Assembly: GCA_904063045.1 (NCBI GenBank)
Contig: CAJFCJ010000005.1
Coordinates: 3,652,165-3,716,164, forward strand
From: Dimorphilus gyrociliatus
Lineage: Eukaryota > Annelida > Polychaeta > Dinophilidae
Direction of reading: 5' to 3'
DNA: 64,000 nucleotides
Under the pieces are notes generated by a model. It saw only the letters and a list, made by a program, of their open reading frames with translations. It was not told where the DNA came from and ran no database searches. A program made the translations under genes and the position numbers. This document shows, one piece after another, positions 9,995-22,103 of this stretch; within the stretch, counting starts at the first letter, position 1, and every line of letters starts with the position of its first letter.

Positions 9995-12900
9995 TCAGTC
10001 ATCGGTTTCTTCGAAATCCTGCAATAACAGTATTTAACTTGAGTACAACTAAAATAAAACCATAATATTATTTGTACCTGAGTTTTTGGTTCTAAGTCTT
10101 CACCGTATTGAATAGCCATATCAATTATTGCTAGAATGTCGTTTATATTATCTTCGTCAGTTCTATCGATTGGATGAAACTTGACTAGGCTATAATCTTC
10201 AACCTGTGTTTTTTATAAATAATTCTCATTAAAACAAAGAAAATTAAACCTATATACCCTTAGCCTATATACGGAAATGTAAATAAAACCGCAATAATGT
10301 ACAAGCGCGTAAACAAATACGGCTAACACGATTTTCTTAAGGGAAGATCCTTTGATGTATAATATTATATATATAAATACAAGATAAATATATATATATA
10401 TTATATATATTACAGAAAAGGATTACGATAATAATTTAAGTATAAATAGATAAAAATACAATTTAAAAAAAATAGGGTCTTTTGTGGTCCACCCGTCTGC
10501 TTTCTTTAAGATTTTCTGCATCTTCTTCTTCTTCGTCTATTACCGAACCAATCTTTAAGCTGCTTCTGTGAAATTCCTGTTTTAGACATCAACTCTTGCT
10601 TCTCGTCCTCTGTTGGATATGGAGTGACTTTATGCGCTTCGAACCATTCGTTCAGAATACTATTTATTTCGGGTGCGAAATTTTTTCTTGTCCTCTTCTT
10701 TTTCGTCTCTGGTTCATTAGTTGTTGCTGGTGAAGTCATACTTGATTGGGGATTCAATGATGGGGCAGGAGCCGGTGGCGGAGGCTGTAGCTGTAAAGGT
10801 GCGAATGACGATGATGAGGGATGATGAGTGGGCGGTAATGGTGCTGGTGGTGTAGAATAATTGATAGAATGGGGTGAAATCATGCTATGTCCTCCATATC
10901 CTATAAAATTATCGTGGATGGCACTCGCTGGTGAAGCTCCTGTCATATTACCGAGAGGCGATGGAGAATACGGCGTATACGAAGTTGTTGGAGATGGATA
11001 ACTGTTGTACAGATAGGCGTTGTTGTAATGTTGTTGAGCAACGGGACATGGTGAGGCAAGACCAGAGAAGGGGATTATTTGAGGCTGAGAAGATTTTAAA
11101 TGATTCTTCTGTTTCATTCTTTGGCGAAGCCAAGTTCTAATATGTGCTGGTGACGTATTCAACGAAGAAGCCAATCTTCTTTGGATTTTTATATCGTGAA
11201 TACCTTCCGATGTAGCTTCATTTAAGAACCAAGATTCCAGAGTACTAATCTCTTTCGATCCGAGTACATTCGACTTGGCCAACGGCTTAAAACGACGCGG
11301 TGACGAGTCGGGAGAGGGCCTTTTCGGACTTTCCCAAGGACGGAACACATTTGCTTTTTCTTCCTCGACAACCAGATGTTGAATATGTTGAACATGATGA
11401 AGAGGACTTCGACGTTCCGATGATGATGGTGATCCTGATGTTGAAGACGTACTCATACGTACAATCTCCTCATCTGATACTCCACTTCCAACGGCAGACA
11501 TGGTTTTATTAAGTAACTTGGACAACCTCACTGTATGAGCTCGACTCGACAACTATGGTGATTTGAACGCGCTCACGGCGTTTTATGAAATCCGGTCGTC
11601 TAGCCGTAGTCACGTGACTTAAAAAATTTAGAAAGTTTTGCAAACACAGGAATTCACTCAATACAACTTCGACGCTTCCACTGAGTTCCGACTTTCAAAC
11701 GTGTCAAATAGGCGGCCTATACTCATAGAATTGCGCTTTTATGAAGTAGTAAAAATATTGGATAGCTGGTTTCAAACTCCTCAAGAGTAACTTTTAAAAT
11801 CACATCAAACGCTATAACAAGCGTCAAACAGCGCTCACCAATTGACTCGTGGTCTTTACCCAAACTGACTAATAACAACAAATTTTCGGCAAATTTGTAT
11901 AAGATCAATACAAATAGATGTACATTTCTAATAACATTCAATTAAATACAATTTATACATTTTTTACATTAAAAAACAAACAAATACAATCTTTTAATAT
12001 TTCGGTTTCCTCCCATATTTTTACCCCTATAGTCCTTCTATTAAATATGCCTATTTTCGCTTTTCGTTTACGACGGTGTTATAATTAATGTGTTAAACAT
12101 AAATGTCATTCTATATACCAAACGACAAGAGAATACTTAAACTGAACGTTTCTAGAAAGTGATTTTTACATTGACAGAGTTTCACCGTTCAGACAATTTA
12201 ATTAAACATACATTTAAACCTAACCGTACGTTTAACGTCTCTTCCTAAATTAGACATATACAACAGTATCTATATTTAGATTTAATGGATTTTGTATAAG
12301 ATTTAAAAGAATGTTCTTTTTTATTATTTTTTCCTTCCATTATACAATGGCCGTTTGAAGTATATTCTTAAAATTATTAAGAACAAGTTGAGTAGTTGAT
12401 ATAAAGATAAAGAGTAGTTATTAAGAGATAGAGTGTATACATGTATTTATATATTATACTAATATATAAATACATACAGTATATATATATGGAAAGTCTA
12501 TGAAAGGAAAGGTAGAGTAGTATCAACAGTAATTTTATACAAAAGTGTTATACGCACGGCGTTCACTCTTTTTTTTTTTATTATCAAGAATATGTTTTAA
12601 ATATCGTTTCACACTAGTTGACGATCTTTTTCCCTTTTGACAGAATCAATGTGTTAGTTTTACGCTGATAGATAAGCGATTAAATGATCAAAAGACCTTT
12701 CATTTTTTATTTTAAACCGTTAGATAGGACTTGGACGTGACTTTCTAATTAGGTCATTGTCTTAAAGGAGTCAACCGTTTTAGAATTCCGTACCAAAAAA
12801 AAAGACAAAAAAAAGAAAACAAACGTTCCTTGAATGGTATAAATGTATAGATAAGGATAAAAATAACCTATAAATATCGCGTATTTTTCCTAGAAATCAA

Positions 12901-13722
12901 TAAGTAACTATATTTTTTCTACTTACGATATCGGCAATTCCGCAGGATAATTTTGAATATTTCTCGTTAAATTTATCGTTGGATTTCTCTTGAACAAGAG
13001 TTTTTAAATCAGAGTCTAAAAGTCTGTTATATAAAATATAACATATTAGTTATATACAGTTTAAAGACAACTATATACAGTATATATATATGTTTATATA
13101 TATGTTTATATATTCTATATTTACCTTTCCATTTCCCTTCTAGAATGTTTATCTAATAAATCAATTTTTGTTATTAAATTTACGTGTGTTGTTTCGAGAA
13201 TGACCATTGCCGATAAAGCAGCCATTACCCCAGACACATACTGGAAATTAAAGGATAGAAATACAAAATGACTTTACAATTCCCCCATCGTTTAGAAAAG
13301 AAGATAAAAAGATACTAGACAGTTTAATTGTGACAGTTAGGACAATGTTTCTTGCTGTGATTGGTACCACATAGTTCCTGTCTAGTACCTTATGGTTTTT
13401 ACTCTTACTTTTAGTGGTTCGACCATAAATTGAGAATCTATTAAGAATACGGAACACATTCGAAAATTCATATTGGCTAATTTGGTAACGAGCTCCTTCA
13501 TTACCGGAATATGACTGTACAATTCAATTTGACCTGGAAAATTATGTATTTTGATATTTAAACTAATAATTAATTACATTTAATTAAAATTTTGTAATTA
13601 TTACCTGGACAATCGAAGAGGTAGTAATCGTCTTCATGCTCTCCTAACTGCTCTTCTAACCAATCCAAATTCTTCGCGAAATATCTTAAAATGATAGTTT
13701 TCAAGCAGAATATTTAAAAATA

Positions 13723-13770
<48 letters not shown>

Positions 13771-14163
13771 TAACTCCATGCAGAATATTAATCCACCATT
13801 TGGACCATATTGCAATGATTCATCTTCCATAGCATCCTCTAGTTGTATAAGATCGCGAATATCTGTTACGCAATGTAATGTTACAACATGTTTCAAGTTT
13901 GTCATGTATAGTAAATTTACCAGCTGCAACTGGATAATCAAATTTTTCTGCAGCAGGGTCTAAGTTAATAACATGTATGGTTCGCTTTATAACTTCGCAA
14001 TGATGGACAATGGTAGTGCAATAAGAAGACTGCAAAATATGAAAGAATATTTCGTAATTAAATATCGCTCCCATGTGAAAGTTTAACATAGATCGTGTTT
14101 TATAAAACTGTTTACTTTGCCACTACCGGCTGGACCAATAACAAGTTGTCCGTATCTGGGCAT
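9995..14163 (-). CDS. GPN3: GPN-loop GTPase 3
   Basis: Nine exons give 270 aa: 14163-14116, 14029-13921, 13862-13775, 13684-13605, 13533-13409, 13240-13125, 13023-12927, 10203-10078 and 10018-9995. GPN3 forms a dimer with GPN1 and helps assemble and import RNA polymerase II. The P-loop GPAGSGKS lies at residues 10-17. NLDPAAE follows near 40, the Gly-Pro-Asn loop is at 72-74 (YGPNGG), and FDCPGQIELY and the guanine-specificity motif TKIDLL come later. The C-terminus [12 protein letters not shown] is family-typical. Length is slightly below human GPN3 (284). The seventh intron is 2,723 bp, against 40-120 bp for most of the others, and it contains a complete homeobox gene on the same strand. 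Exons 7 and 8 join seamlessly as [14 protein letters not shown]. Confidence 0.93.
10506..11501 (-). CDS. TALE homeobox protein with a second degenerate homeodomain
   Basis: A single-exon gene for 331 aa, lying wholly inside intron 7 of GPN3 and on the same strand. The frame extends upstream to a TTG at 11552, but the first ATG is at 11501. The C-terminal homeodomain, about 267-327, has the three-residue TALE insertion with the PYP tripeptide ([14 protein letters not shown]) and the recognition helix [14 protein letters not shown]. Gly at position 50 with WFGN is typical of the PBC (Pbx/Exd) class, but no PBC-A or PBC-B region is present. At about 74-134 there is a second homeodomain-like stretch ([11 protein letters not shown] to [12 protein letters not shown]), in which Asn51 is replaced by Gln. 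Between them lies a Pro/Ser/Tyr-rich linker. It would be a nuclear DNA-binding regulator. It may belong to the expanded spiralian TALE (SPILE) group, which is inference. Confidence 0.85.
   Translation of the reverse strand: MSAVGSGVSDEEIVRMSTSSTSGSPSSSERRSPLHHVQHIQHLVVEEEKANVFRPWESPKRPSPDSSPRRFKPLAKSNVLGSKEISTLESWFLNEATSEGIHDIKIQRRLASSLNTSPAHIRTWLRQRMKQKNHLKSSQPQIIPFSGLASPCPVAQQHYNNAYLYNSYPSPTTSYTPYSPSPLGNMTGASPASAIHDNFIGYGGHSMISPHSINYSTPPAPLPPTHHPSSSSFAPLQLQPPPPAPAPSLNPQSSMTSPATTNEPETKKKRTRKNFAPEINSILNEWFEAHKVTPYPTEDEKQELMSKTGISQKQLKDWFGNRRRRRRCRKS
11502..12926. other. Upstream part of GPN3 intron 7
   Basis: The stretch between the homeobox start codon and GPN3 exon 7. It should hold the homeobox promoter and perhaps its enhancers. 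Apart from the E-box palindrome and short TA runs near 12470 I see no gene. The frame at 11723-11941 shows no family features. Confidence 0.45.
11609..11618. promoter_or_regulatory. GTCACGTGAC palindrome upstream of homeobox gene
   Basis: A perfect 10-bp palindrome with an E-box core (CACGTG) 108 bp upstream of the ATG of the nested homeobox gene. It fits USF/TFE-type bHLH-ZIP sites. Binding is inference. Confidence 0.4.
13731..13767. repeat. (TA)n microsatellite in GPN3 intron 3
   Basis: A 37-bp pure AT/TA run that fills much of a 90-bp intron of GPN3 between exons 3 and 4, close to the 5' splice site. Length variation here would change intron size. Confidence 0.9.
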
Positions 14164-16018
14164 GTTTATACAATTCAATGGCCTCAGGAGTTCAACTTAT
14201 TTAGGGTAAACAAGGGAAACAGCGACTAAATGGAACGCAGCGAAAATTTTGAAAGCCTACTCGAATAGAAAATACTCCGAAATATTTTGGAAAAACACAG
14301 TGTCCCGATATCGTTTATAAGTTTCCATACCAACCAGTCCTTCCTTTAATAAAACCTTCTCTTTCATAGAATAAACATTAATTAAAGTCAATATTTCGAA
14401 TTATTTTATATTAAATTTAAAAACAAAATTCTCTTAAATATTAAATTATAGATTTCAAGACAAAGCAATTAATAATTTTAAGTATTTACATGTAAAAATA
14501 ACTTTTATTGATATGAGTATGTACGATAAATAGAAGTGCAGTATTTAAATATGAAAGGCGCGTTTAGATCAAATCGAAGAAATCAGCGTACGATCTAAAG
14601 GTAAAAAAGTTTTAAACTCTATAAGTTTCATTAACAATAAAACTTAATGTTTTTATTCTTATTTACTTGTAGACTCATTATGTTTAACATTTCTAAACTA
14701 CTTTAACTTGTTGCTAATGATAGTGATGTATATTATCGCTCTATTAACATCCTAACTAGTAAGAGTGTAAATAAAAAAAAGTTAAGGACGCGTTTTTGTA
14801 TATTATTCTTATTTAAACTGATTGTAATTTAATTGACAGTAATCTTCGAGCTGTTTTTATCAATGATTTAATGAATTTTTGGACAATATAATGTATCTAA
14901 TTAAGTAATAAGAGGCTAATGTATTGTTTGTAGCGAAACCATGACATATATAAAATCAATGTAATATGTATATTGAAAATATTATAAGTTTATACTTATA
15001 GCTATATACGTCTAGACAAATTGAATAATAAGAACGAACAAAGAGAAGGATTGGAAGAGATAAACAGGGAATTTATGTATATATATACTGTATATATTAA
15101 TATATGTCGTGTTTATACACTATGTATATGCCATACAATCTTTATACGATATTAGTCATGTGTATTTACTAATTTTAGAATCTGATCAATTAGTTTCTAC
15201 ATGAATTATCCATTAATTATAAAAACAGGGTAGTTTAGGAAAGGATAAGTACCTTTGTTGATAGAAAAGGGATAAGAAATGATCTCTTGTCTATAAAGGA
15301 TTGTTAATCGTCTCGAACAATTGATTTTTTCTATTTTATTCTTATTAAGATTTTTCTTAAAATCAATCGAATAAAGTGAATGAAATATTTCTGTTTTTTT
15401 TACTTAGGTTTATTTGCTTCAAAGGTGGATTTATAACTGTAAATTTCGATTAGACGGTCTTTCTGTAGGAAGATTAATATAATCCTTCAGTATGTTTATT
15501 TATTTCAATACCTATAGTTGAATCTCATTCAAAGGACTCTTTATAAGTCTTGTGTTGAAAGTAGTATACATTTTGTAAAGCAATAGTCCGATTTAAGCTG
15601 CGCTTGAAGGAAAAATAAGGAGTCTGCTTGACGTATAACTTCTTCTCTTTATTTACCCTTTAAATTTGTTCCCCACTATATAGTTAATATTTACATTACA
15701 TTAGTCCCGCATATGTACAACTGCGTCCGAACAAATGTTGATATTTTCTTATTATTTTAAGCTTTGAATGAATGTTATATATTTAATGGACAAATGCCGT
15801 TCTCTAATCTAACTAGGGGTTTTTCTCTTTTCCTCTTTTCCTCTTTTCTATCCGTTGTTATGAGTTGTTATTGATTCACCTTAATTGTTTAATATTCTCT
15901 CTTAAAGGGGCTTTCGTTCACGAATATGCCGAAATAAGAAGGAGAACGAGAGAGAAAGAGTGAGTGAGAGAAGAGAGAAACACGCATATGTGTTTATATA
16001 AATATATATTTATACAAC
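14164..16018. promoter_or_regulatory. Head-to-head region of GPN3 and CCDC60
   Basis: 1.86 kb between divergent start codons. It is very AT-rich, with no open frame of note. A GA-rich purine tract lies just 5' of the CCDC60 start (about 15935-15980). No specific promoter element recognised. Confidence 0.45.
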
Positions 16019-19000
16019 ATGAAAACTGTTAGTGTTCAATTGGATAATAAGACCAAAGTCCAATGGAATTTAAAGCCTTTCCAAGTTGGAAATGAACACA
16101 AAAATGTCAAAATACAAGCTAGATCAAGTGTTGTTTATAATCCATGCTTGCCAACTAGAGCAGCTGTTAGGGAGGAGAATTACTTAAGGAGACGTCGTCA
16201 AATGACTGAACAGGGATTTAGATCAGTTAATCATAAACCTTATAAAGGCATAGGGGATCCATTTTATCTAGATTATGATAAATTGGTGCTATTAGCTCTA
16301 GGACAATGGGATCCGGTAAGTATAATTTATTGAATATATTTTTAAAAACGATATCATAGTTAAGGACCTGTTGTCTTCTTTTTCTAGAATGACGAAGGTC
16401 AATATGAGGCTGAAGAAGACACTGAAAGTGAACATGAAAAGCCAACAGTAAAAAGGAAACAAATGGTATTTAGTAGTACAATATATACAAATGTTTTATA
16501 TATATTTAAATATAACTAATATAATCCCTTTTTCTTAACTAGAATGCGGCCAATTTTGTTCTTAGGTCACGTAAAAACTTGAACAATTTAAGAAAAGAGC
16601 AAGCTAGGATAAGGTAGGCCTTTTTATGAGATTTTTTATTTCTATTTATCCTATTTATCTATATAAACATAAAAAGACCTAGATAAAGGTGTTGAAATTA
16701 CAAAGAGGGAAAGAGTAAGAATTGAAATTAATCTTTGTATATTCTTGAACAGAATTGTTGAACAGAATGTTAGATTTGGTCATTCTTTATTTGAGATAAT
16801 GGAGAAAGAAGAAGAGAGAAAGGTAAGATAGTTTACTATCGTGTATATATTGCTATGTACTACTTAGTTTATACATACTGTATTTACACTTGTAGAGAAT
16901 TGAACAAGAGATAAGGGAAAGAGAAGAAAAGGCTAAAGCTTGTAAACCAATTGATAGTGACGAAGAGAAGGAAGAGTCTGAAGAGTCTGTCAACAGTTTA
17001 ATAGGGTTTGTTGATAGAATAATTGCTAAGTATACGAATGCCTACTATCGTGACCTACTATTAGTTATGTAGCCAAGTACGAGCCTTCGAGAAGGTATAC
17101 AGAGACACCTAATACGGACATTACTGATAGTCTTATACCTATCGAAACGACACGGTTAATTAATTATTTAATCATTAGCGTCTATTTCATAAATCTTTAA
17201 CGAAATTCTAGTACGGAAACCAGACAATCGACTGCTGACATTCGATCCTTGTCAAGAAATTTAAGGCCTTATGCTCCGTCAGCGTCCTTAGTTACGGCCG
17301 ACGCCAAAGGCTTGCCTCCCAGGGAGGACTTTTATCGTCAGTTATGCGTTCTAAATTGGATTTTAGATGCGATGAGCGTCGATACGTCTCAGACTCCACA
17401 TCAGCATATTGAACGTGTATCGTCCGCATTCTCCTCTGGTCGTTCTACAACATCCGGACGAAAACGAGACCAAAGTAGAAGCGAATCTCAATGGTCTGAT
17501 TTCGCAAGTTCTGTAAGTTATTAATGAAAATATACTATCTACAATTTCCATTACTGTTTATACCATCAACAACTATCAGGAAACCTCCTCGTTTCCTTCT
17601 CTTCTTTCTTCTACTATATTAAATCAATTGATCAATTAAAGAAAACGACAAAACCTATCCCTCTCTTTTTTCAACTTCTTGATTCAGTTCTATTCTCTTC
17701 TATGACATTTTCTTTCAATCTTTTTAGCCTAATGGAAACGAAAACGATGTGGTAGATAAACCTCAATCGTCTTCAGTAAATCAGGTAGTTCGATCTTGTT
17801 TCATTTCGGGATTTGATTGATAAATTCTCAACTAACATTTTCTGGTGTTTTTTCTTTAATTATTAATATATATTTATATATTGTTTTATTATTGTTGTTA
17901 TTATTATTGATTCTTTCTAAATGTTGGTTTTTTTTTGTTCATTTTTCCCTTTTTTTTAAACGTTTATAGAAGAAAGTTACAACTATTCAAAGGCCTACTT
18001 TAAATACTAGACAGTCATTAATTAGACGTAGACATTCAAATCTTACTGTGCCAAGTAGCTCTAGATCTTCCTCACCTTCTGCCAATCAAGTAAGGAAACA
18101 AATTTCCGGTTTTTTATTATACAATGTAGAATAAAACAATATCGTAAATTAGGCCTCGTCCTCTCCAAAATTAGAAGATGTTTCGGAAGATGATGAAAAA
18201 TCTGCAAATGTTAACGATAATCAACATAAAGCTAAAGAAAATGAAAGTAATAATAAAATACCGGAAGAGTCGAAGGTAAAAGATAAGATAATTCAAGGAG
18301 TAGAAGAGCCTACAAAAGAAGTTTGTATATTAAACATTTCCTTTTCTATATAGAAGATATAGTTTTAATAGTACTTAACTAAAGTATATATATAAATAAA
18401 GGAAGATAATACTACTAAGCCGAAACGGAAGCAGCAAACGGTTGGTAAAAGAAAAGCTCAAATATCGGAGGAACATATGCAAATTTATGTAAATATATTA
18501 TTTTAATATGTTGGCAAACGTATATATTTGTGTTTTTATTTATTTAGAAACATCTTGAAGTTCTTCAAAGGGAAGAACGAGATCCTCGTCTAGCCAAATT
18601 AACACATGCAGAAGACAGAAGGAGAGAAGTCATGATACGCGCTAGCGAAAACATTCGACCTCAAAGGTTAATTAATTAATTAACTTTAACAAAAATACTA
18701 ATCCTTCTCTTTCGTTCTTGAAGCTCTCCTGCCGTTCTCGAATATGCCTCTTCTTTACCAAGTTGGAAGAAGGGAGCTGTTCCTTCAGAAATGAGGAACA
18801 AGTTTGCCGAAGTTGGTCAAACTCAAGCGTTACTTTTGCACGAAGCCTTCGAAGCCAGAGAAAAGTGATTATATACAAAAATAAGACGGGGTTGACCAGT
18901 AACAATTTTGTTTTTCTTAATATAGTAATAGGAACAAGCAGATGCTTCATAAATTTAGGAGATTATCAACTTCTCAACTTCACTTTCACAACGCTGTTAG

Positions 19001-20993
19001 GAATATGAGAAGTGGGCGTCGTTCGCCAAGATCATCGAAACATTCCATATCGCAGAAGAATGAAAATTACGATTATTCTAAAGAATTAACTTTAGATAGC
19101 GATACTGAGGCTATGGGAAATTCTCTATCGGTAATTAGATATATAACCTTTTATATATCATTTACCCTTTAGCTATTCCTTAACAGTTTAGGAGTGCAAC
19201 AGACGATTGGAGAAGGTCAGCAATATGGAAACAGAAGAAGAGGGAAATAGCTCATGGTCTTAGAAAATTGAAAATTGAACAGGCAAAAGAAGCTGAAAAG
19301 AGGGACAAAAGCTCTGGTCGTTTTAAATATTACGATTGGTAAGATTATATACACTGTATATTTGAACATACTATGAATATTCATTAATGTATTATATGTT
19401 ATAGGTATATTGATTTGAATATACAATGTTTCGAATATGACGAATATTTAAATTGCCCATTAATTATGGCGCAATTGAGAGAATTAGAGAAATTTGGTAA
19501 AGTAAGTAATACTATATTTACAAAAATTATAAAAGCAGTATTTACGTATATATTTAGGCCTATATATAAGTAAAGATATGCGTACAATATTCGTATTAAG
19601 GCAGAAAGGAATGAATAGATAGAATATTTTAAAATAGAGAAAATTTTGTTTTTTTTAAAAAAAAATAATTTTCAATTTTTTTTTATTAATAATTATTAAC
19701 AACTATTGTTTTTTTTGTTTTATTTTGTTTTGTCTATTTTGTTTACCTGTTTATTTTTTATGTTCTTTTTTTTGTTTATACTAATTTTATTACAGGTTTC
19801 CATTCTAGCTAACAGTGAAGTTTGCAAGGTATATAACATATCTAACGTATACAATCCTATTATATGTGTGTGCATATACTATTAACCTGCACCATTTCAT
19901 TTTCTTTTATTTTTTTTAATTAAAAAAAAAACAATAATAACAACAACAACAAAAACAACAACAACAACAACAACAACACTTAATAAAAACAATAACAATA
20001 AACCGTAATACAAACAAAATATCAGTCTTCGACGGCGGTCGATAATGTAAAATCATCGAGAAAGTCGGCAGCCGTACCCTCTGCCACACTTTTATGGCAA
20101 GTGAGTATTTATAATAATCTACTGTTAATTATTATATTTTAGTATATAAACTGTTTATATGCAGTCGATATATATAGATAGATAGATAGAACACTGTCAG
20201 TATCTTCTAACTCTCTATCGTCTTTATCTATCGCTCTCCGTTCTTTTATCTTTTAGTAACTAATTAATTTGTTAATTTATTTACTTATTATTAGTTAATT
20301 TATTTGTAAATAAGGTTTATTATTAAGAGTAGGACATATGCATCTATTTTCTTTATACATTTTACTGAATATACTGTATGCTGTATATCTGTTTACAACG
20401 AGTTTTTGAATAGTGATTGTCCCTATATACCTCTCCCACTCCCACCTTTCTACCTTGGCCCGCCCCTCGCTCTTAGCTCTAAATGGTCACTCTCCTCCTC
20501 CAAACTACTTATCAATTCCCACTAATCCTCAAAAGAAAGGACACGATTGTCCCTGATTATTTTTTTATTCAATCTGTCTATCAATCATTAAATTAAAATC
20601 TTTAAATATTTCAACGACAGTTGGAATCGGCTAAGCAGACTCCGAGAAAATTTTTAACTGCTCTCGAGAAGCTAAGAGAATGGGAGATTTGTTCTCCTCA
20701 CGTAAGATCTTTTTCCATCCTTCTCATTCTATAATATAACTTTTCTATTATCATTATCGTTATTATTATAGGTAAGTCAGGCAATAGAATTCTGCAGGGA
20801 AAGAATTATCGAAATGCCTGTAGAAGAATACGAAGAATGGTTTCGAGAAGTATTTCCGAATATTTCAAGACCCCAAACTGCGCCACCAGCAAGTAGTCGA
20901 AGTAAAGGCAATAACGGTAATAATAGCGCAAGCGATAAACAAAAGTCATCAAACTTAAAATCAAAAAGTACACCTGCAATATCAAGATTTTGA
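16019..20993 (+). CDS. CCDC60: CCDC60 orthologue
   Basis: Nineteen exons give 825 aa: 16019-16315, 16388-16465, 16543-16613, 16753-16822, 16896-17005, 17212-17512, 17728-17784, 17970-18089, 18153-18320, 18402-18488, 18548-18666, 18724-18864, 18932-19130, 19187-19338, 19405-19501, 19796-19828, 20026-20100, 20621-20701 and 20772-20993. All phases close. The call rests on two blocks that match CCDC60: DFYRQLCVLNWILDAM near residue 240, and LEKLREWEICSPHVSQAIEF followed by MPVEEYEEWF near the C-terminus. Charged coiled-coil segments (EKEEERKRIEQEIREREEKA) and long Ser-rich low-complexity stretches lie between. The biochemical role of CCDC60 is not established; in vertebrates expression follows ciliated tissues. 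The protein is longer than human CCDC60 (550), mainly through the Ser-rich middle. Several middle exons are small and could be alternatively used. Confidence 0.88.
19932..19978 (+). repeat. (CAA)n-rich tract in CCDC60 intron
   Basis: Imperfect CAA/ACA trinucleotide repeat directly upstream of the 3' splice site of the exon at 20026, in place of a polypyrimidine tract. Confidence 0.85.
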
Positions 20994-21798
20994 TTTAAAA
21001 AAATAAGAAACCTATTTTTGTTGCTCAATTATTTTTTGTTTTGCTTCACGTTTGTGTCAAAAATTGATAAGAAAAACGAAAAATTGCGATTAATTATTTG
21101 TTTTCTTCATCTTATCTTCTCAGCGGAAAAAAAAATTCGTTAAAAACTCTTTTAACTACAAATGTTTTCTTCTGTATTTGAACAAAAAAAAATTGAAAAG
21201 GAGATCCAAAAGAGGAAGAAAATAAAATATCGTGTATTTATTTTTTTAAGCCTTTTTTTCTTTAAAAGTTAAATTAATAAAAGATGATTTAATGAACAAA
21301 ATTAACATATATTAAAAAAATAGATGAGAGAATAAGATGTAATATCTGTTTCTACTGTTTAATTTGCATCTTATTCAATTATTCATTTTCAAAGATATTG
21401 GCATTCTATCCATTTTTAACATTTACTAAATTTGTTTTTTATCCATTCCAACATACGATTCCTATATAGGTTATTTTCCTTTCCTTAGGGCATGCAAAAA
21501 AAAATACTGTTTTTAGCAGCAACGTATTCTAAACGGGCCCTTCCTGAGTAACACTTACACGAATAGCACATAACATTAATGTCATAAATTTTGGAAGTGA
21601 TAAGGTATAACTTAACTTGGTAAAAGGGAAATTCAAAATATGTAAACATAACCAGCATTTTTCAAAATCAAGGATTTCACAAAAAAATCATCATTAAATC
21701 AAATTTATAACTTGCATTGATAAACGTTAATTCTTTCTTTTTCAACATATTTTTTTCATTAATTAAATCATTCAAAGAATATGTAAAGAAAGAGAAAC

Positions 21799-21833
<35 letters not shown>

Positions 21834-22103
21834 TAAGTTTACATATGTATATAGTGTATCATGACTCACAATCAATACGAATTTTTGGTTGAGCTCAATT
21901 TAAAATATTAAATATTTAGGGCAAGTTTAAGATTATTTGAGCCTGCTGAAAACATCTTTAACTTGTCCAAATCAAAATAATAATATTTAAAAAATTCATT
22001 AAATTGACATATGAATACATAGACTTCAATGGTAAAGTTGGGTTTTTTTTCATTTTTCTTTGTTTTTTTTCGATATAAGATATAATACAAATCGGTAATA
22101 CGT
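20994..22103. other. Convergent 3' flanks of CCDC60 and lipin
   Basis: 1.1 kb without a gene. Poly-A and poly-T runs are frequent, and a 30-bp TA microsatellite lies at 21801-21830. Both 3' untranslated regions should lie here. Confidence 0.5.
21801..21830. repeat. (AT)n microsatellite
   Basis: Pure AT dinucleotide run of 15 units between the convergent 3' ends of CCDC60 and lipin. Confidence 0.9.

Noticed and set aside
11723-11941. Minus-strand 72-codon frame inside GPN3 intron 7
   Set aside because: No recognisable features and no splice link to the homeobox gene, whose own ATG and length suffice.
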